Below are positions 45,412 to 54,907 of a stretch of DNA of 64,000 bases, piece after piece. The position numbers and the translations under genes are program-made. The DNA lies in NCBI RefSeq assembly GCF_016009175.1, contig NZ_JADUCM010000022.1, positions 1 through 64,000 on the forward strand, given 5' to 3'. Below the pieces are notes generated by a model. That model was not told the origin of the DNA. It saw nothing but the letters and a program-made list of their open reading frames with translations, and searched no databases. The DNA comes from Pseudomonas alkylphenolica (GTDB lineage: Bacteria > Pseudomonadota > Gammaproteobacteria > Pseudomonadales > Pseudomonadaceae). Each line of letters starts with the position of its first letter. Position 1 is the stretch's first letter.

Positions 45412-45867
45412 ATGAAAAGCTACGAAACCCTGGCTGAACTGCAAGGCCTGGTCGGCGAAGTCGTCGGCACCAGTGACTGGATCAGCATCGATCAGCAACG
45501 CATCAATACCTTTGCCGAATCCACTGGTGATCACCAGTGGATTCATGTCGATCCGCAACGCGCCGCCAGCGGGCCTTTCGGCAAGCCGATTGCCCATGGC
45601 TTCCTGACCCTGAGCCTGCTGCCGACTTTCATGACCAACGCGTTTGAGCTGCGTGACGTGAAAATGGGCGTGAACTACGGCATGAACAAAGTGCGCTTCG
45701 TCCAGCCGGTGCCGGTGGACAGCCGCCTGCGCGCGCACTTCAAGGTGCAGTCCTGGGAGCCGCTGGACGGCAACGGCGCCCAGGTGACCTATGAGATGAC
45801 TGTTGAGATCGAAGGTGCCTCAAAACCTGCCTGCGTAGCGGAGACCATCTTGCGCGTCTTTGCCTGA
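45412..45867 (+). CDS. MaoC-type (R)-specific enoyl-CoA hydratase
   Basis: The 151-residue single-hotdog protein carries the hydratase-2 motif in STGDHQWIHVD (Asp and His as catalytic pair) and the following KPIAHGFLTLSLLP. It hydrates trans-2-enoyl-CoA to (3R)-hydroxyacyl-CoA. That stereochemistry matches the MFE-2-type SDR at 33616, which lacks its own hydratase half. The ATG at 45412 lies 36 bases after the acyl-CoA dehydrogenase pair, and a strong terminator follows, so this is the last gene of the thiolase-ACAD-ACAD-MaoC operon. Confidence 0.93.
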   Translation: MKSYETLAELQGLVGEVVGTSDWISIDQQRINTFAESTGDHQWIHVDPQRAASGPFGKPIAHGFLTLSLLPTFMTNAFELRDVKMGVNYGMNKVRFVQPVPVDSRLRAHFKVQSWEPLDGNGAQVTYEMTVEIEGASKPACVAETILRVFA

Positions 45868-45898
45868 TCGCACCCTGACGGGGACAAACGCCGCGCCC

Positions 45899-45942
45899 AC
45901 AAACGCCACGCACAGTGCTCTGTTGCGTGGCGTTTGTGTTTT
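45899..45942 (+). terminator. Rho-independent terminator after the MaoC gene
   Basis: A perfect 14-bp stem ACAAACGCCACGCA/TGCGTGGCGTTTGT with an 11-base loop is followed by GTTTT. It lies 31 bases after the MaoC stop and closes the operon starting at 41823. Confidence 0.9.
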
Positions 45943-45960
45943 GGCGATGGCTGGTAGACG

Positions 45961-45991
45961 GCCCCCCCTCGCCGCGCCAATAAGGGGGGGG
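45961..45991. repeat. C-run/G-run intergenic hairpin, copy 5
   Basis: A run of seven C (CCCCCCCT) and a run of eight G (AAGGGGGGGG) flank a 12-base spacer in the 243-base gap between the MaoC and DUF1329 genes. The arms can form a 7-8-bp stem. Confidence 0.5.
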
Positions 45992-46110
45992 CGAGAGGAC
46001 AGGGTGGTTGGTTAAAAACATAGGGCCAGGACGGGAAGAGAAACCGCATTTCCTGAGGGGCCGGGCGCGCTTTAGCAGACGCTCAAACCACCATCCTAGA
46101 GGTTGGAGAC

Positions 46111-47466
46111 ATGATTAGACTGACAAAAACCCTGATTGCTGCCGCGTTAGTGGCTGCACACGCAGGCGTGCTCCATGCAGCAGTAAGCGAACAGGAAGCC
46201 CGGCAACTGGGCACGACATTGACCCCCGTGGGCGCCGAGATGGCCGCAAATGCCGACGGCAGCATCCCGGCCTACACCGGCGGGCTGCTGACCGCGCCCG
46301 CAGGTTTTGACAAGGCGTCAGGTATTCGCCCTGATCCCTTCATCAACGAAAAACCGCAGTTCACCATCGATGCTTCGAACGTTGACACGTATGCGGACAA
46401 GCTCACCGAAGGTACCAAGGCGCTGATCAAGGCCAGGCCGGGCTTTCGCGTTGATGTCTACCCGACCCACCGCACGGTCGGTTACCCGCAGTTCGTACTC
46501 GACAACACCCGCAAGAATGCTACCCAGGCACAGTTGACCAACGACGATCAGAACTTGCAGGGCGCGCGCGCGGGGGTGCCATTCCCGATTCCCAAACGCG
46601 GTATCGAGGTGATGTTCAACCACTTGACCCGTTATCAGGGGGTGGGTTATCTCGCGCCCAAGTACGGCGCCTACAACGTCGATGCCGCCGGCAAACTGGT
46701 GGTCTCGACCGAGGGCCGCTGGATGTACGAGATGCCGTACTACGACACCAGCAAAGACGAGGCACCGACGCTCATTACCCGTGCCCGTGCCAACTACACC
46801 GGGCCGGCACGCCGCGCTGGCGAAGCGGTGATGACCTTCGACAACCTCGACACCGAGAAGGGCCGCAAAGCCTATCAGTACCTGCCGGGGCAGCGCCGTG
46901 TGCGGCTGGCGCCCGATCTGGCTTACGACACACCAAACGCCAGTACCTCGGGCATGTCCACGGTCGACGACATCTACCTGTTCAACGGCAGGCTGGACCG
47001 CTTCGACTGGAAGCTGATCGGCAAGAAGGAAATGTACGTTCCTTACAATACCTATCGCTTCACCTACGCCGATGACCCGAAGAACGTGTTCGGGCCGAAG
47101 TTCATCAACCCCGACCTGGTGCGCTGGGAGCGTCACCGTGTCTGGGTGGTGGAGGCCAACCTCAAGGAGGGCAAGCGCCACATCTATTCCAAGCGTACCT
47201 TCTACATCGACGAGGACAGCTGGACCGCACTGGCAGTGGACCAGTATGACGGGCGTGGCCAGCTCTGGCGCCCCGGCTTCAGCTACATGACCCAGATGTA
47301 TGATGTCGGTGCAATCAACAATTCGCCGGGCGGCCACTACGACTTGATCAGCGGCACCTACTACATCAACGTCTGGCCCGGCAAAGGCGGTGTGAAGGTC
47401 ATGGACAAGCTCAGCCCCGACAACGGCTGGACATCCGACAGCCTGGCCGGTGCCGGCGTTCGCTGA
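46111..47466 (+). CDS. Exported DUF1329 protein (1)
   Basis: The 451-residue protein has a signal peptide (TLIAAALVAAHAGVLHAA) and the DUF1329 plan: the opening VSEQEARQLGTTLTPVGAE, the phrase NADGSIPAYTGG, and later DWKLIGKKEMYVPYN and a C-terminal DGRGQLWRPGF. DUF1329 proteins are periplasmic, lipoprotein-carrier-like (LolB-like) in predicted fold, and normally sit beside DUF1302 outer-membrane proteins; together they are linked with use of hydrophobic substrates. This copy stands alone after a terminator. It would complement the DUF1302-Ycf48-RND set at 14945, which lacks a DUF1329. The ATG at 46111 follows GAGGTTGGAGACATG-type spacing. Confidence 0.92.
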   Translation: MIRLTKTLIAAALVAAHAGVLHAAVSEQEARQLGTTLTPVGAEMAANADGSIPAYTGGLLTAPAGFDKASGIRPDPFINEKPQFTIDASNVDTYADKLTEGTKALIKARPGFRVDVYPTHRTVGYPQFVLDNTRKNATQAQLTNDDQNLQGARAGVPFPIPKRGIEVMFNHLTRYQGVGYLAPKYGAYNVDAAGKLVVSTEGRWMYEMPYYDTSKDEAPTLITRARANYTGPARRAGEAVMTFDNLDTEKGRKAYQYLPGQRRVRLAPDLAYDTPNASTSGMSTVDDIYLFNGRLDRFDWKLIGKKEMYVPYNTYRFTYADDPKNVFGPKFINPDLVRWERHRVWVVEANLKEGKRHIYSKRTFYIDEDSWTALAVDQYDGRGQLWRPGFSYMTQMYDVGAINNSPGGHYDLISGTYYINVWPGKGGVKVMDKLSPDNGWTSDSLAGAGVR

Positions 47467-47482
47467 TATAGCAGGGTTTCCA

Positions 47483-47529
47483 TCGCGGCACATGCCCACG
47501 CCTGCAACAGGCGAAGGCGTGTGCCGCGA
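47483..47529. terminator. Stem-loop between convergent DUF1329 and synthetase genes
   Basis: A perfect outer 10-bp stem TCGCGGCACA/TGTGCCGCGA encloses an inner CGCCTG/CAGGCG stem. It lies in the 69-base gap between convergent genes and probably ends transcription, although neither side has a good T-run. Confidence 0.6.
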
Positions 47530-47535
47530 GGTCGT

Positions 47536-49113
47536 TCAGGATACCCGGCGAGGTTGATCGGACCAGTAACGGTCCCTTACCTGACGCCGCAGCACCTTGC
47601 CGACGGCACTCAGGGGCAGCGCGTCCACCAACTTGACTGACTTCGGTGCCTTGAAGCGGCCCAGACGCTCCTTGACCAGCACGATCAGTTCTTCTGCAGT
47701 CACGCACATGCCTGCTTTGAGCACCACTTCGGCATGCACCGCTTCACCCCATTTGTCATCCGGAATACCCACCACAGCCGACATCGACACGGCGGGGTGG
47801 GCGTTGAGGGTGGCTTCCACTTCAACGGCGTAGACATTGAAACCTCCGGTGATGATCACATCTTTCTTGCGATCGACGATGAACACATAGCCGGCTTCAT
47901 CAACATAGCCCAGGTCCCCGGACTTCCAGTAGCCATCGCTGAACTCGGCTGCGGTACCTTGCGGATTGTTGTGGTAGCCGCTGATGGTGCCGCGCCCGCG
48001 CAGCCAGATTTCCCCGGTGCTGCCGGGCGCCAGGCGATTACCTGCTTCATCGACAATCTTCAGCTCGATGCCGGTCACCGGCCGTCCGGCGGAGGCCAGC
48101 CGACCCGTCTCCACGGCATCCAGGTGGTCGGCCTTGTTCAGGGTACAAACCGCCTGGGCACACTCTGTGGCACCGTAGAGCTGAAAGAAGATATTGCCGA
48201 AGCGCTGCTGGGCTTGTCTGAGCTTGGCCGGACTCATCGGAGCGGCGCCGTAGAACAGTGTTTGCAGGCTGGAGAGGTCGGACTGTGATGCCTCGGGCAG
48301 TTCGAGCAACCAGCCGACCAGGGTCGGTACCATCAGCGCGGTGGTGATGCGCTCCGCTTCTACGTTTCGGCACCAGGCCTTGAGGTCGGCGGCATTCTGG
48401 GTCACGGTGCAGCCGCCACGAAACAGTGTTGGCAGCAGCGACAACCCTGAGCCATGGCTGATGGGCGCTATGTGCAGATAACGGGTGTTTTCGTTGAAGG
48501 CCTGACTCTGCTCGCTATCGGCATACATCGAATCACGCGCCGCCAACCAGTTGTCGATGGTGTAGCGGGCGCACTTGCTCCTGCCGGTGGTCCCTCCGGT
48601 AAAGCGATAGATGAGAGTGTCCTGGTAGACATCGGACTCGATGTCGGGCTCCTTCTCCGGGACGCCTTCGAGCAGTGTCCAGAAGTCCAGCGCGAAAGTG
48701 CAGCCGGCAGGTGGCGGGTCCATGCACACCACCGTGGCGCCGCTGGCACGCAGCATGTCGTTGTACGGTGGCAGCAGGGCCCGCTCGATGAAAATGACTT
48801 TCGGCTCGATGAAAGTCACCTGCCAGCGGTGTTCTTCCAGGGAGTCGCGGATGTTGGTGTGGGCGAATGCCACCTCACCCTTGAACGCGGTCCAGGCATG
48901 CAAAAGCGACAAGTTGTCGTTTTCCAGAATGCACAGCGCGGTATCGCCACGCTGCAGGTTGAGCCGTGTGCGCAGCATCGTGGCGATACGATTGGTCAAA
49001 CGGTGCAACTCATCGAAACGATACCGCCGGTTGCGCTCGACGTTGACCAGCGCGTCCTGCTTGGCATAGCGCTGGGCAACCTGAGCCATGACGCGGGAAA
49101 AATTCATCTTCAT
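47536..49113 (-). CDS. Acyl-CoA synthetase (AMP-forming), paralogue of 31961
   Basis: The 525-residue enzyme is collinear with the synthetase at 31961. It shares NIERNRRY/NVERNRRY near residue 28, the ATP loop FTGGTTGRSKCARY (again Ser for the usual Pro), QLYGATEC, KSGDLGYVD, DRKKDVIITGGFNVY and the terminal KVLRRQ. I chose the ATG at 49113 (MKMNFS) after GGAGATCGCG rather than an upstream ATG without a ribosome site. It is followed, upstream on the same strand, by a FadA-type thiolase. It would activate a carboxylic acid of the pathway to its CoA ester. Confidence 0.92.
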   Translation of the reverse strand: MKMNFSRVMAQVAQRYAKQDALVNVERNRRYRFDELHRLTNRIATMLRTRLNLQRGDTALCILENDNLSLLHAWTAFKGEVAFAHTNIRDSLEEHRWQVTFIEPKVIFIERALLPPYNDMLRASGATVVCMDPPPAGCTFALDFWTLLEGVPEKEPDIESDVYQDTLIYRFTGGTTGRSKCARYTIDNWLAARDSMYADSEQSQAFNENTRYLHIAPISHGSGLSLLPTLFRGGCTVTQNAADLKAWCRNVEAERITTALMVPTLVGWLLELPEASQSDLSSLQTLFYGAAPMSPAKLRQAQQRFGNIFFQLYGATECAQAVCTLNKADHLDAVETGRLASAGRPVTGIELKIVDEAGNRLAPGSTGEIWLRGRGTISGYHNNPQGTAAEFSDGYWKSGDLGYVDEAGYVFIVDRKKDVIITGGFNVYAVEVEATLNAHPAVSMSAVVGIPDDKWGEAVHAEVVLKAGMCVTAEELIVLVKERLGRFKAPKSVKLVDALPLSAVGKVLRRQVRDRYWSDQPRRVS

Positions 49114-49224
49114 CGCGATCTCCATTTGTTGTTGTAATCAGTGGAGAACGCATTCTAGGAAGCACCGCCTGGTGCAGCGCCTCCCTACAGGAGAGGGGCA
49201 CATGCACGCACAGCTGTGTGAACG

Positions 49225-50409
49225 TCAGTAGACCTCGAACAGCCCGGCAGCGCCCATACCGCCACCAACGCACATGGTCACCACGACATAACGCACGCTG
49301 CGGCGTTTACCTTCGAGCAGTGCATGACCAACCATGCGCGCGCCGCTCATGCCATAGGGATGGCCGATGGCAATGGCGCCGCCATTGACATTCAGCTTGT
49401 CATTGTCGATGCCAAGCACGTTGCGGCAGTACAGCACCTGGCAGGCGAAAGCCTCGTTCAGTTCCCACAGGCCGATGTCATTGACACTCAAGCCGTGGGC
49501 CTTGAGCAGTTTCGGTACCGCCAATACCGGGCCGATGCCCATTTCATCCGGGGCCAGGCCCGCCACCGCAATGCCGCGGTAAGCCCCCAGCGGTTCAAGG
49601 TTGCGCTGTTCGGCCAGACGCCCGTCCATCAATACACAGGCACTGGCACCGTCGGACAGCTGGCTGGCGTTGCCGGCTGTGATACAGCCGCCTTCAATGA
49701 CCGGCTTGAGCCGGGTCAGGTCGTCCAGCACGGTGTGCGGACGGTTGCCTTCGTCCTGGCTCAGGCTGGTTTGCTGGAAGCTGACGGCCCCCGTGGCTTT
49801 GTCCACCACCTGCTGAGTCACCGTCACCGGAACGATTTCGCCTTCGAACAGACCTGCTTGCTGCGCTGCTGCTGTACGTTGCTGGGATTGCAGCGCATAG
49901 GCGTCCTGGTCGTCGCGGCTGATGCCATAGCGCTGGGCAACCAGTTCGGCGGTGCGCAGCATCGGCATGTAGGCATCCGGTGCATGGCTGAGCACCTGAG
50001 TATCGTGGAACTCGCCAATCCACTGGGTGTGGCGGTTCTGTACCAGGCTGATATGTTCCTGACCCGCCCCCAGGGTGACCAGCATACCGTCGACGATGAT
50101 CTGTTTGGCGGCCGTGGCAATGGCCATCAGGCCTGATGCGCACTGCCGATCCAGGGTTTGCCCGCTGACACTAACCGGTAGCCCGGCCGCCAATGCGCTC
50201 ATGCGCCCCAGGTTCCAGCCCGCCGTACCGGCAGGCATCCCGGTGCCCATGACCAGGTCCTCGATTTCATTGGCACGAATGCCTGCGCGTTCCACCGCCG
50301 CGCGGATGGCGAATGCCGCCATGGTCGGTGACGTGGTGTGGTTGAACGCGCCGCGAAAAGCTTTGGCTATGGGCGTGCGGGCAGTTGAGAGGATGACGGC
50401 TTCTTTCAT
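49225..50409 (-). CDS. Acetyl-CoA acyltransferase, FadA/AtoB-type thiolase
   Basis: The 394-residue protein is a classical degradative thiolase, unlike the SCP2-type ones nearby. It has the nucleophile in LDRQCASGLMA near residue 89, NEAFACQ near residue 340, GHPYGMSGAR near 352 and the C-terminal second cysteine in TMCVGGGMG. It cleaves unbranched 3-ketoacyl-CoAs to acetyl-CoA. The ATG at 50409 (MKEAVILSTARTP) begins the domain exactly. It shares the minus-strand transcript with the synthetase at 47536. Its presence indicates that at least some turns of the spiral release acetyl-CoA from straight chains. Confidence 0.94.
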   Translation of the reverse strand: MKEAVILSTARTPIAKAFRGAFNHTTSPTMAAFAIRAAVERAGIRANEIEDLVMGTGMPAGTAGWNLGRMSALAAGLPVSVSGQTLDRQCASGLMAIATAAKQIIVDGMLVTLGAGQEHISLVQNRHTQWIGEFHDTQVLSHAPDAYMPMLRTAELVAQRYGISRDDQDAYALQSQQRTAAAQQAGLFEGEIVPVTVTQQVVDKATGAVSFQQTSLSQDEGNRPHTVLDDLTRLKPVIEGGCITAGNASQLSDGASACVLMDGRLAEQRNLEPLGAYRGIAVAGLAPDEMGIGPVLAVPKLLKAHGLSVNDIGLWELNEAFACQVLYCRNVLGIDNDKLNVNGGAIAIGHPYGMSGARMVGHALLEGKRRSVRYVVVTMCVGGGMGAAGLFEVY

Positions 50410-50672
50410 GGCGTAGGTCTCTGGAAGGTGGCGCCTGGTGCCCTTCGCCGGTGTCGGCGGAGGCGACGGAAGCCGCAGTAAATCCAATTCCGGCACCTCA
50501 GCGTAACTCCCTTTCGGAGGGGGGCGCAGGCGCGAAGGGTAGGGCGGCGGCACGCTGCAAGGGGTTGCTGGTCGTTGCCGGATTGCCACCGCCTACCCGC
50601 TTCGAGGGGGTAGAAGCTGATTGCGCGGCCCTAATGTGGCGCAACGCAGCCACTGTCTCCCGAGGTCAAACG

Positions 50673-51815
50673 ATGATTCCGCGTACCCTTTTCGATCATG
50701 AACATGAAGCGTTCCGCAGCACCGTGCAGCGTTTCCTCGCCGAGGAATGCACGCCCTTCCATGAACAGTGGGAGGAAGATCATCGGGTGCCGCGCCAGGT
50801 ATGGCAGCGTGCCGGCGAGCTGGGCATGCTCAATGCCACCACGCCTGAAGCCTATGGGGGGCTGGGACTGGACCGGCGCTTTTCGATGATCGCTGTCGAG
50901 GAAATCGCCCGGGCGGGGCTATCGGGCTTGAACGGCTTCAACGTGCACGACATCTGCGCCGGGTACCTGAACAATTTCGGCACTGAGGCTCAGAAACAGC
51001 AATGGCTGGGGAAAATGGCCGCGGGTGAAGCCATCGCAGCGGTGGCCATGACCGAACCCGATACCGGCTCGGACCTGCAGGCAGTAAAAACCCGCGCCGT
51101 GCTGGATGGCGATGAGTACGTTATCAATGGCGCGAAGACGTTCATCTCCAACGGCACCAACAGCGACATCATCGTGGTGATTGCCAAGACCGGCACCAGT
51201 GGCAAGGGTTCGCGTGACATCTCGCTGATCCTGGTGGAGGCCGAGCGGGCGGGCGTCAGCAAGTCCAAGCCGTTGCGCAAGGTCGGTATGCACGCCCAGG
51301 ACACCACCATGGTGTTTTTCCAGGATGTGCGTGTGCCCAAGGCCAATATTCTCGGCGGTGAGCCCGGCCAGGGTTTTTATCAATTGATGAAAGAGCTGGC
51401 CTGGGAGCGCCTGAGCATCGGCATCCTTGCTATTGCCGCGAGTCAGGCGGTGCTGGAGCAGACCATCGCCTACACGCGTGAGCGCAAGGCATTCGGTACG
51501 CCGATCTTCGAATTCCAGAACTCGCGCTTCAAACTCGCCGAGCTCAAGACCGAGATCGTTCTCGGGCAGACCTACGTTGATCGTTGCATGGAACTGATCC
51601 TGCAACACCAGCTGAGCCCGGAGGCAGCTGCGGCAGCCAAGCTCTGGTGTACCGAACTGTATTCAAAGGTGGTCGACCAGTGCGTACAGCTTCACGGTGG
51701 CAACGGCTATATGCTTGAGTATCCGGTGGCGCGGCATTATCTGGACAGCCGGGTCAACCGTATTTATGGGGGCGCCAACGACATCATGCGTGAACTGGTG
51801 GCACGCACCCTCTGA
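50673..51815 (+). CDS. Acyl-CoA dehydrogenase (long-chain/isovaleryl-like), paralogue of 55009
   Basis: The 380-residue enzyme begins MIPRTLFDHEHEAFR and has AMTEPDTGSDLQ in the middle domain. The C-terminal YEGT site reads YGGAND, so the base is expected to be the Glu of ELAWERLSI at the start of the C-terminal domain, as in LCAD and isovaleryl-CoA dehydrogenase. The ATG at 50673 is preceded by CCGAGGTCAAACG. It lies divergent from the FadA-type thiolase and 250 bases before the third LuxR regulator. It is closely similar to the enzyme at 55009. Confidence 0.95.
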   Translation: MIPRTLFDHEHEAFRSTVQRFLAEECTPFHEQWEEDHRVPRQVWQRAGELGMLNATTPEAYGGLGLDRRFSMIAVEEIARAGLSGLNGFNVHDICAGYLNNFGTEAQKQQWLGKMAAGEAIAAVAMTEPDTGSDLQAVKTRAVLDGDEYVINGAKTFISNGTNSDIIVVIAKTGTSGKGSRDISLILVEAERAGVSKSKPLRKVGMHAQDTTMVFFQDVRVPKANILGGEPGQGFYQLMKELAWERLSIGILAIAASQAVLEQTIAYTRERKAFGTPIFEFQNSRFKLAELKTEIVLGQTYVDRCMELILQHQLSPEAAAAAKLWCTELYSKVVDQCVQLHGGNGYMLEYPVARHYLDSRVNRIYGGANDIMRELVARTL

Positions 51816-51837
51816 ACCTCTGCCGCAGTGACGACAG

Positions 51838-51856
51838 CCCCCTCACTTGTAGGGGG
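51838..51856. repeat. C-run/G-run intergenic hairpin, copy 6
   Basis: A perfect 6-bp stem CCCCCT/AGGGGG with a 7-base loop lies 22 bases after the acyl-CoA dehydrogenase stop and upstream of the third LuxR regulator. Confidence 0.6.
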
Positions 51857-52009
51857 TGGTTTATCGCTGATCCCCGCCACCATCTGTGCCAGGCGGATCC
51901 TCGAGGTGCCGCAAGTCAGGGCGTAGTAACGATACGTGCTGTCTTTTGCCGGTATTCGGGTAAATAATCCGAAAAAACGCCAGAACGTGGCCACACCTAG
52001 CCGATCATG

Positions 52010-52027
52010 CAGCACCCCGGGGTGCTG
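52010..52027. promoter_or_regulatory. Perfect 18-base palindrome upstream of LuxR paralogue 3
   Basis: CAGCACCCC-GGGGTGCTG is a perfect palindrome centred 47 bases upstream of the regulator start codon. It could be an autoregulatory operator or form a hairpin in the leader. It differs from the ACCTG-N6-CAGGT sites. Confidence 0.5.
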
Positions 52028-52065
52028 TAGCGGTGCATTCGGCGGGATCGGAGACCAGTCAGCAC

Positions 52066-54747
52066 ATGCATACCGACAAACTGCTCGTATCGACGAAATT
52101 TGCGCCACCGCGCATCAGCACCCAGACGATCGTTCGCGAACGCCTGCTGGAGGATCTGCGCAGCATGGCGCAGTGCCGTGTGGGGCTGATCACCGGAAGC
52201 CCCGGTTTTGGCAAGACCACACTGCTGGCCCAATGGCGTCAGGTGATGATGCGCTCGGGGGCTGATGTGGCCTGGTTGTCGCTTAGCGCCGATGACAAAC
52301 ACCTGTCGATATTCTTCGCCTACCTGCGCGGTGCCCTGCAACGCCTGGGCATTGCCCTGGACAGTGGCATCCCGCTGGAAGGCGCGCGTCAGGAGTTGAT
52401 CGATGAAGTCGTCGCGGCGATCGTCGAAGGCGCCGCTTCAATCAATAAAGAGCTGTACCTGGTCGTCGACGACTACCAGCATGTTGTTGATCCGCGCGCG
52501 CATCAGTTGATGCAAAAACTGTTGGATCATAGCCCGGAAAACCTGCACTTCATCATTTCCTCACGGGTTGGCCCACCCTTGAGCTTCAGCCGCCTGCGGC
52601 TCAGTGGGCAACTGGTGGAGATCGATTGTGCGGCCTTGCCGTTTGACCTGAGCGAGTCGCGGGCATTCCTTGAGCAGAGCCTGGCGGCGCTGAAACTCAG
52701 CCCGGAAGAACTGCATCAGATCCATGAACTCACCAGTGGCTGGCCGGCGACCTTGCAACTGGTGATCATTCTCCTGCGCAGTGATCCGGAATCACGCGGC
52801 ACCTTGCGCGAGATGGGCTGGCGCTCCGACGACCTGCAAAGTTACCTGGCCGAAAACGTCATGGCCCATCTGCCTGTCGAACTGGCAACCTTCATGGAAA
52901 GCATCAGTATCTGTCGTCGCTTCAACGCCTCGCTCGCGCAGGCAGTGACCGGCAATGACGCAGCGCAGGCGATGTTGAAGCGTCTGGACGAAGATAACCT
53001 GCTGATTTTTCGCGTTGAGGCGGACGACCGCCAGCCCTGGTACCGCTTTCACGCGCTGTTCGGCGATTTTCTGGCCACGCGCCTGGCCCGGCGCGACAGC
53101 ACCTCGCAGACGGAATTGCACAGCCGCGCGGCTCACTGGTTCGCTGAGCGCAAACTGCTCGCCGAAGCCGTACGCCATGCCACCCAGGCTGGCGATCTTG
53201 GATTTGCCGCCCAGGTGATTGAACGGGCGGCACCGGCCACCTGGAGCCTGGGGCAGCTCAGCCCGCTGCTGCGTCTGCTCGACCGCTTGCCACAGGACAT
53301 CCTGTTCTCCAGGCCTCGGCTGTTCTTCCTCGGTTGCCTGGCCTATGCGCTGACTGCGCGTCCGGCCAAGGCCGAAGCCTGGCTAGAGCAGTTTCGTCAC
53401 AGCGGTGCGGCCCATCAGGACGACGTCGCCTACCGACTGCCGTTGGTGCAGGCCACCATAGAGCTGCAGCGTGACCGCACCGAACCGATCATTGACCTGC
53501 TGAAGGATTTTCAGGCGTTGCCCGATGATTATTCGGTAACTCGCTATGGTGCCCCGGCATTGCTGGCCATTGCCTACCTGGCAGCGGGACGCATGGAAGA
53601 GGCGTTGCGCTGCCTGGATGACAATCCGATACCTGAATCCGAGCTGGATGCCGAAATGGCCCTGGTAGCTCAGGGCGCACGAACCCTCTGCTACCTGCAG
53701 GAGGGGCGCATTCTCGAAGCCGAGCGCGTTGGCGCTGCGCAACTGGCCCGCGCCGTGTCGGTTCACGGTCACCGCTCGGCCAGTGCCTACCTCGGTGCCG
53801 CCACCCTGGCTGAAGTGTATCGGGAGCTGGACAGAACCGATGAGGCGCGGGAAATCCTTGCCAACCGGAGTGGACTCTTGCAGTGGGCAATGCCCGATAC
53901 CATGTTGCGCGCCACGATCTGCCGCGCGCGTCTGGATCTGCTGCAAGATTGTGCTGCAGTGGCAATGGCTTTCCTGGAGCGCCAGGAGCGTCATTTTCGC
54001 ACCATCGGCCAGGATCGCGCCCTGGTCCACTGTCTGGCCGAACAGGTACGCATTGCCTTGCTGGAGAGCAACAAAGCCTACGCCAGCGAACAGGTTGCCA
54101 AGTTGCAGGTGCTGGCAGAGTTGCACAAAGGCGCGCAAGGGTTTCAGGCCGATATCATGGCGATGACGGCGTTGGCGCGTGCGCGTCTGTTGCTGGCAAC
54201 CAACTACCCGGACAAGGCGCTGCAGGATCTGCAACTGCTCAATGGCTATGCTTGCACATTCCGCCGCGGTCAACTGCAGGTTACCGGCCAATTGCTCATG
54301 GCCTGCGCTGCTGCCGACCTGCGCCAACCCGAGCAGGCCCAGGAACACCTGGTCGCGGCCCTGTCCCAAGGCCGCGAACTGGGTTTGGTACGCACGTTTC
54401 TGGATGAAGGCGAGGTGCTGCGCAAGATGCTCTCGGCGCTGACAAACCAGGCACTGGCAAGCGCCGACGTGACGTACCTGACCCTGCTGCTGGAGCGCTT
54501 CGGCCAAGGCGGAGCAGGGCGCAGCAATGATTCATCCGCCCATGGCGCGCCCTCGATGCTGACACCACGCGAGCTGGCCATCCTGCAGTTGATCAGCCAG
54601 GCCATGGCCAACAAACGGGTGGCCCTGACCCTGAACATTTCCCTGGAAACGGTGAAATGGAACCTGAAGAACATCTACGCCAAGCTAGGTGTTTCCAGTC
54701 GCTATGACGCGGTGTCCTGGGCGCGCAAGAACGGCCTGATCGAGTAA
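52066..54747 (+). CDS. Large LuxR-family ATP-binding regulator (MalT/AlkS-like), paralogue 3
   Basis: The 893-residue protein has the same plan as the regulators at 9968 and 36852: VSTKFAPPR at the N-terminus, a Walker A motif GSPGFGKT (residues 44-51), a Walker B-like LYLVVDDYQHV, a TPR-like sensor region and the LuxR helix-turn-helix (TPRELAILQLISQAM through VKWNLKNIYAKLGVSS). The start at 52066 has GGAG about 12 bases upstream, a little far; an upstream GTG at 52033 is a weaker alternative. It is placed between acyl-CoA dehydrogenase genes and upstream of the operon 55009-62124, which it probably activates. The sensor regions of the three paralogues differ more than their ends, suggesting different inducers. 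Confidence 0.93.
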   Translation: MHTDKLLVSTKFAPPRISTQTIVRERLLEDLRSMAQCRVGLITGSPGFGKTTLLAQWRQVMMRSGADVAWLSLSADDKHLSIFFAYLRGALQRLGIALDSGIPLEGARQELIDEVVAAIVEGAASINKELYLVVDDYQHVVDPRAHQLMQKLLDHSPENLHFIISSRVGPPLSFSRLRLSGQLVEIDCAALPFDLSESRAFLEQSLAALKLSPEELHQIHELTSGWPATLQLVIILLRSDPESRGTLREMGWRSDDLQSYLAENVMAHLPVELATFMESISICRRFNASLAQAVTGNDAAQAMLKRLDEDNLLIFRVEADDRQPWYRFHALFGDFLATRLARRDSTSQTELHSRAAHWFAERKLLAEAVRHATQAGDLGFAAQVIERAAPATWSLGQLSPLLRLLDRLPQDILFSRPRLFFLGCLAYALTARPAKAEAWLEQFRHSGAAHQDDVAYRLPLVQATIELQRDRTEPIIDLLKDFQALPDDYSVTRYGAPALLAIAYLAAGRMEEALRCLDDNPIPESELDAEMALVAQGARTLCYLQEGRILEAERVGAAQLARAVSVHGHRSASAYLGAATLAEVYRELDRTDEAREILANRSGLLQWAMPDTMLRATICRARLDLLQDCAAVAMAFLERQERHFRTIGQDRALVHCLAEQVRIALLESNKAYASEQVAKLQVLAELHKGAQGFQADIMAMTALARARLLLATNYPDKALQDLQLLNGYACTFRRGQLQVTGQLLMACAAADLRQPEQAQEHLVAALSQGRELGLVRTFLDEGEVLRKMLSALTNQALASADVTYLTLLLERFGQGGAGRSNDSSAHGAPSMLTPRELAILQLISQAMANKRVALTLNISLETVKWNLKNIYAKLGVSSRYDAVSWARKNGLIE

Positions 54748-54907
54748 GCGCGAAACCACCCGTACAGCGCGCTGGCGGGACGTTGCGTGGACGTCTCGCC
54801 AGGCACTCTGCACGGGCATTTCGCCGGCCTAGGCTAAGCGCCTTGGCCGCCACCCGCCCAACCCCGGTCGGGGGGGCACAACCCTTACCTTGAGTCACTG
54901 CGCAGAT

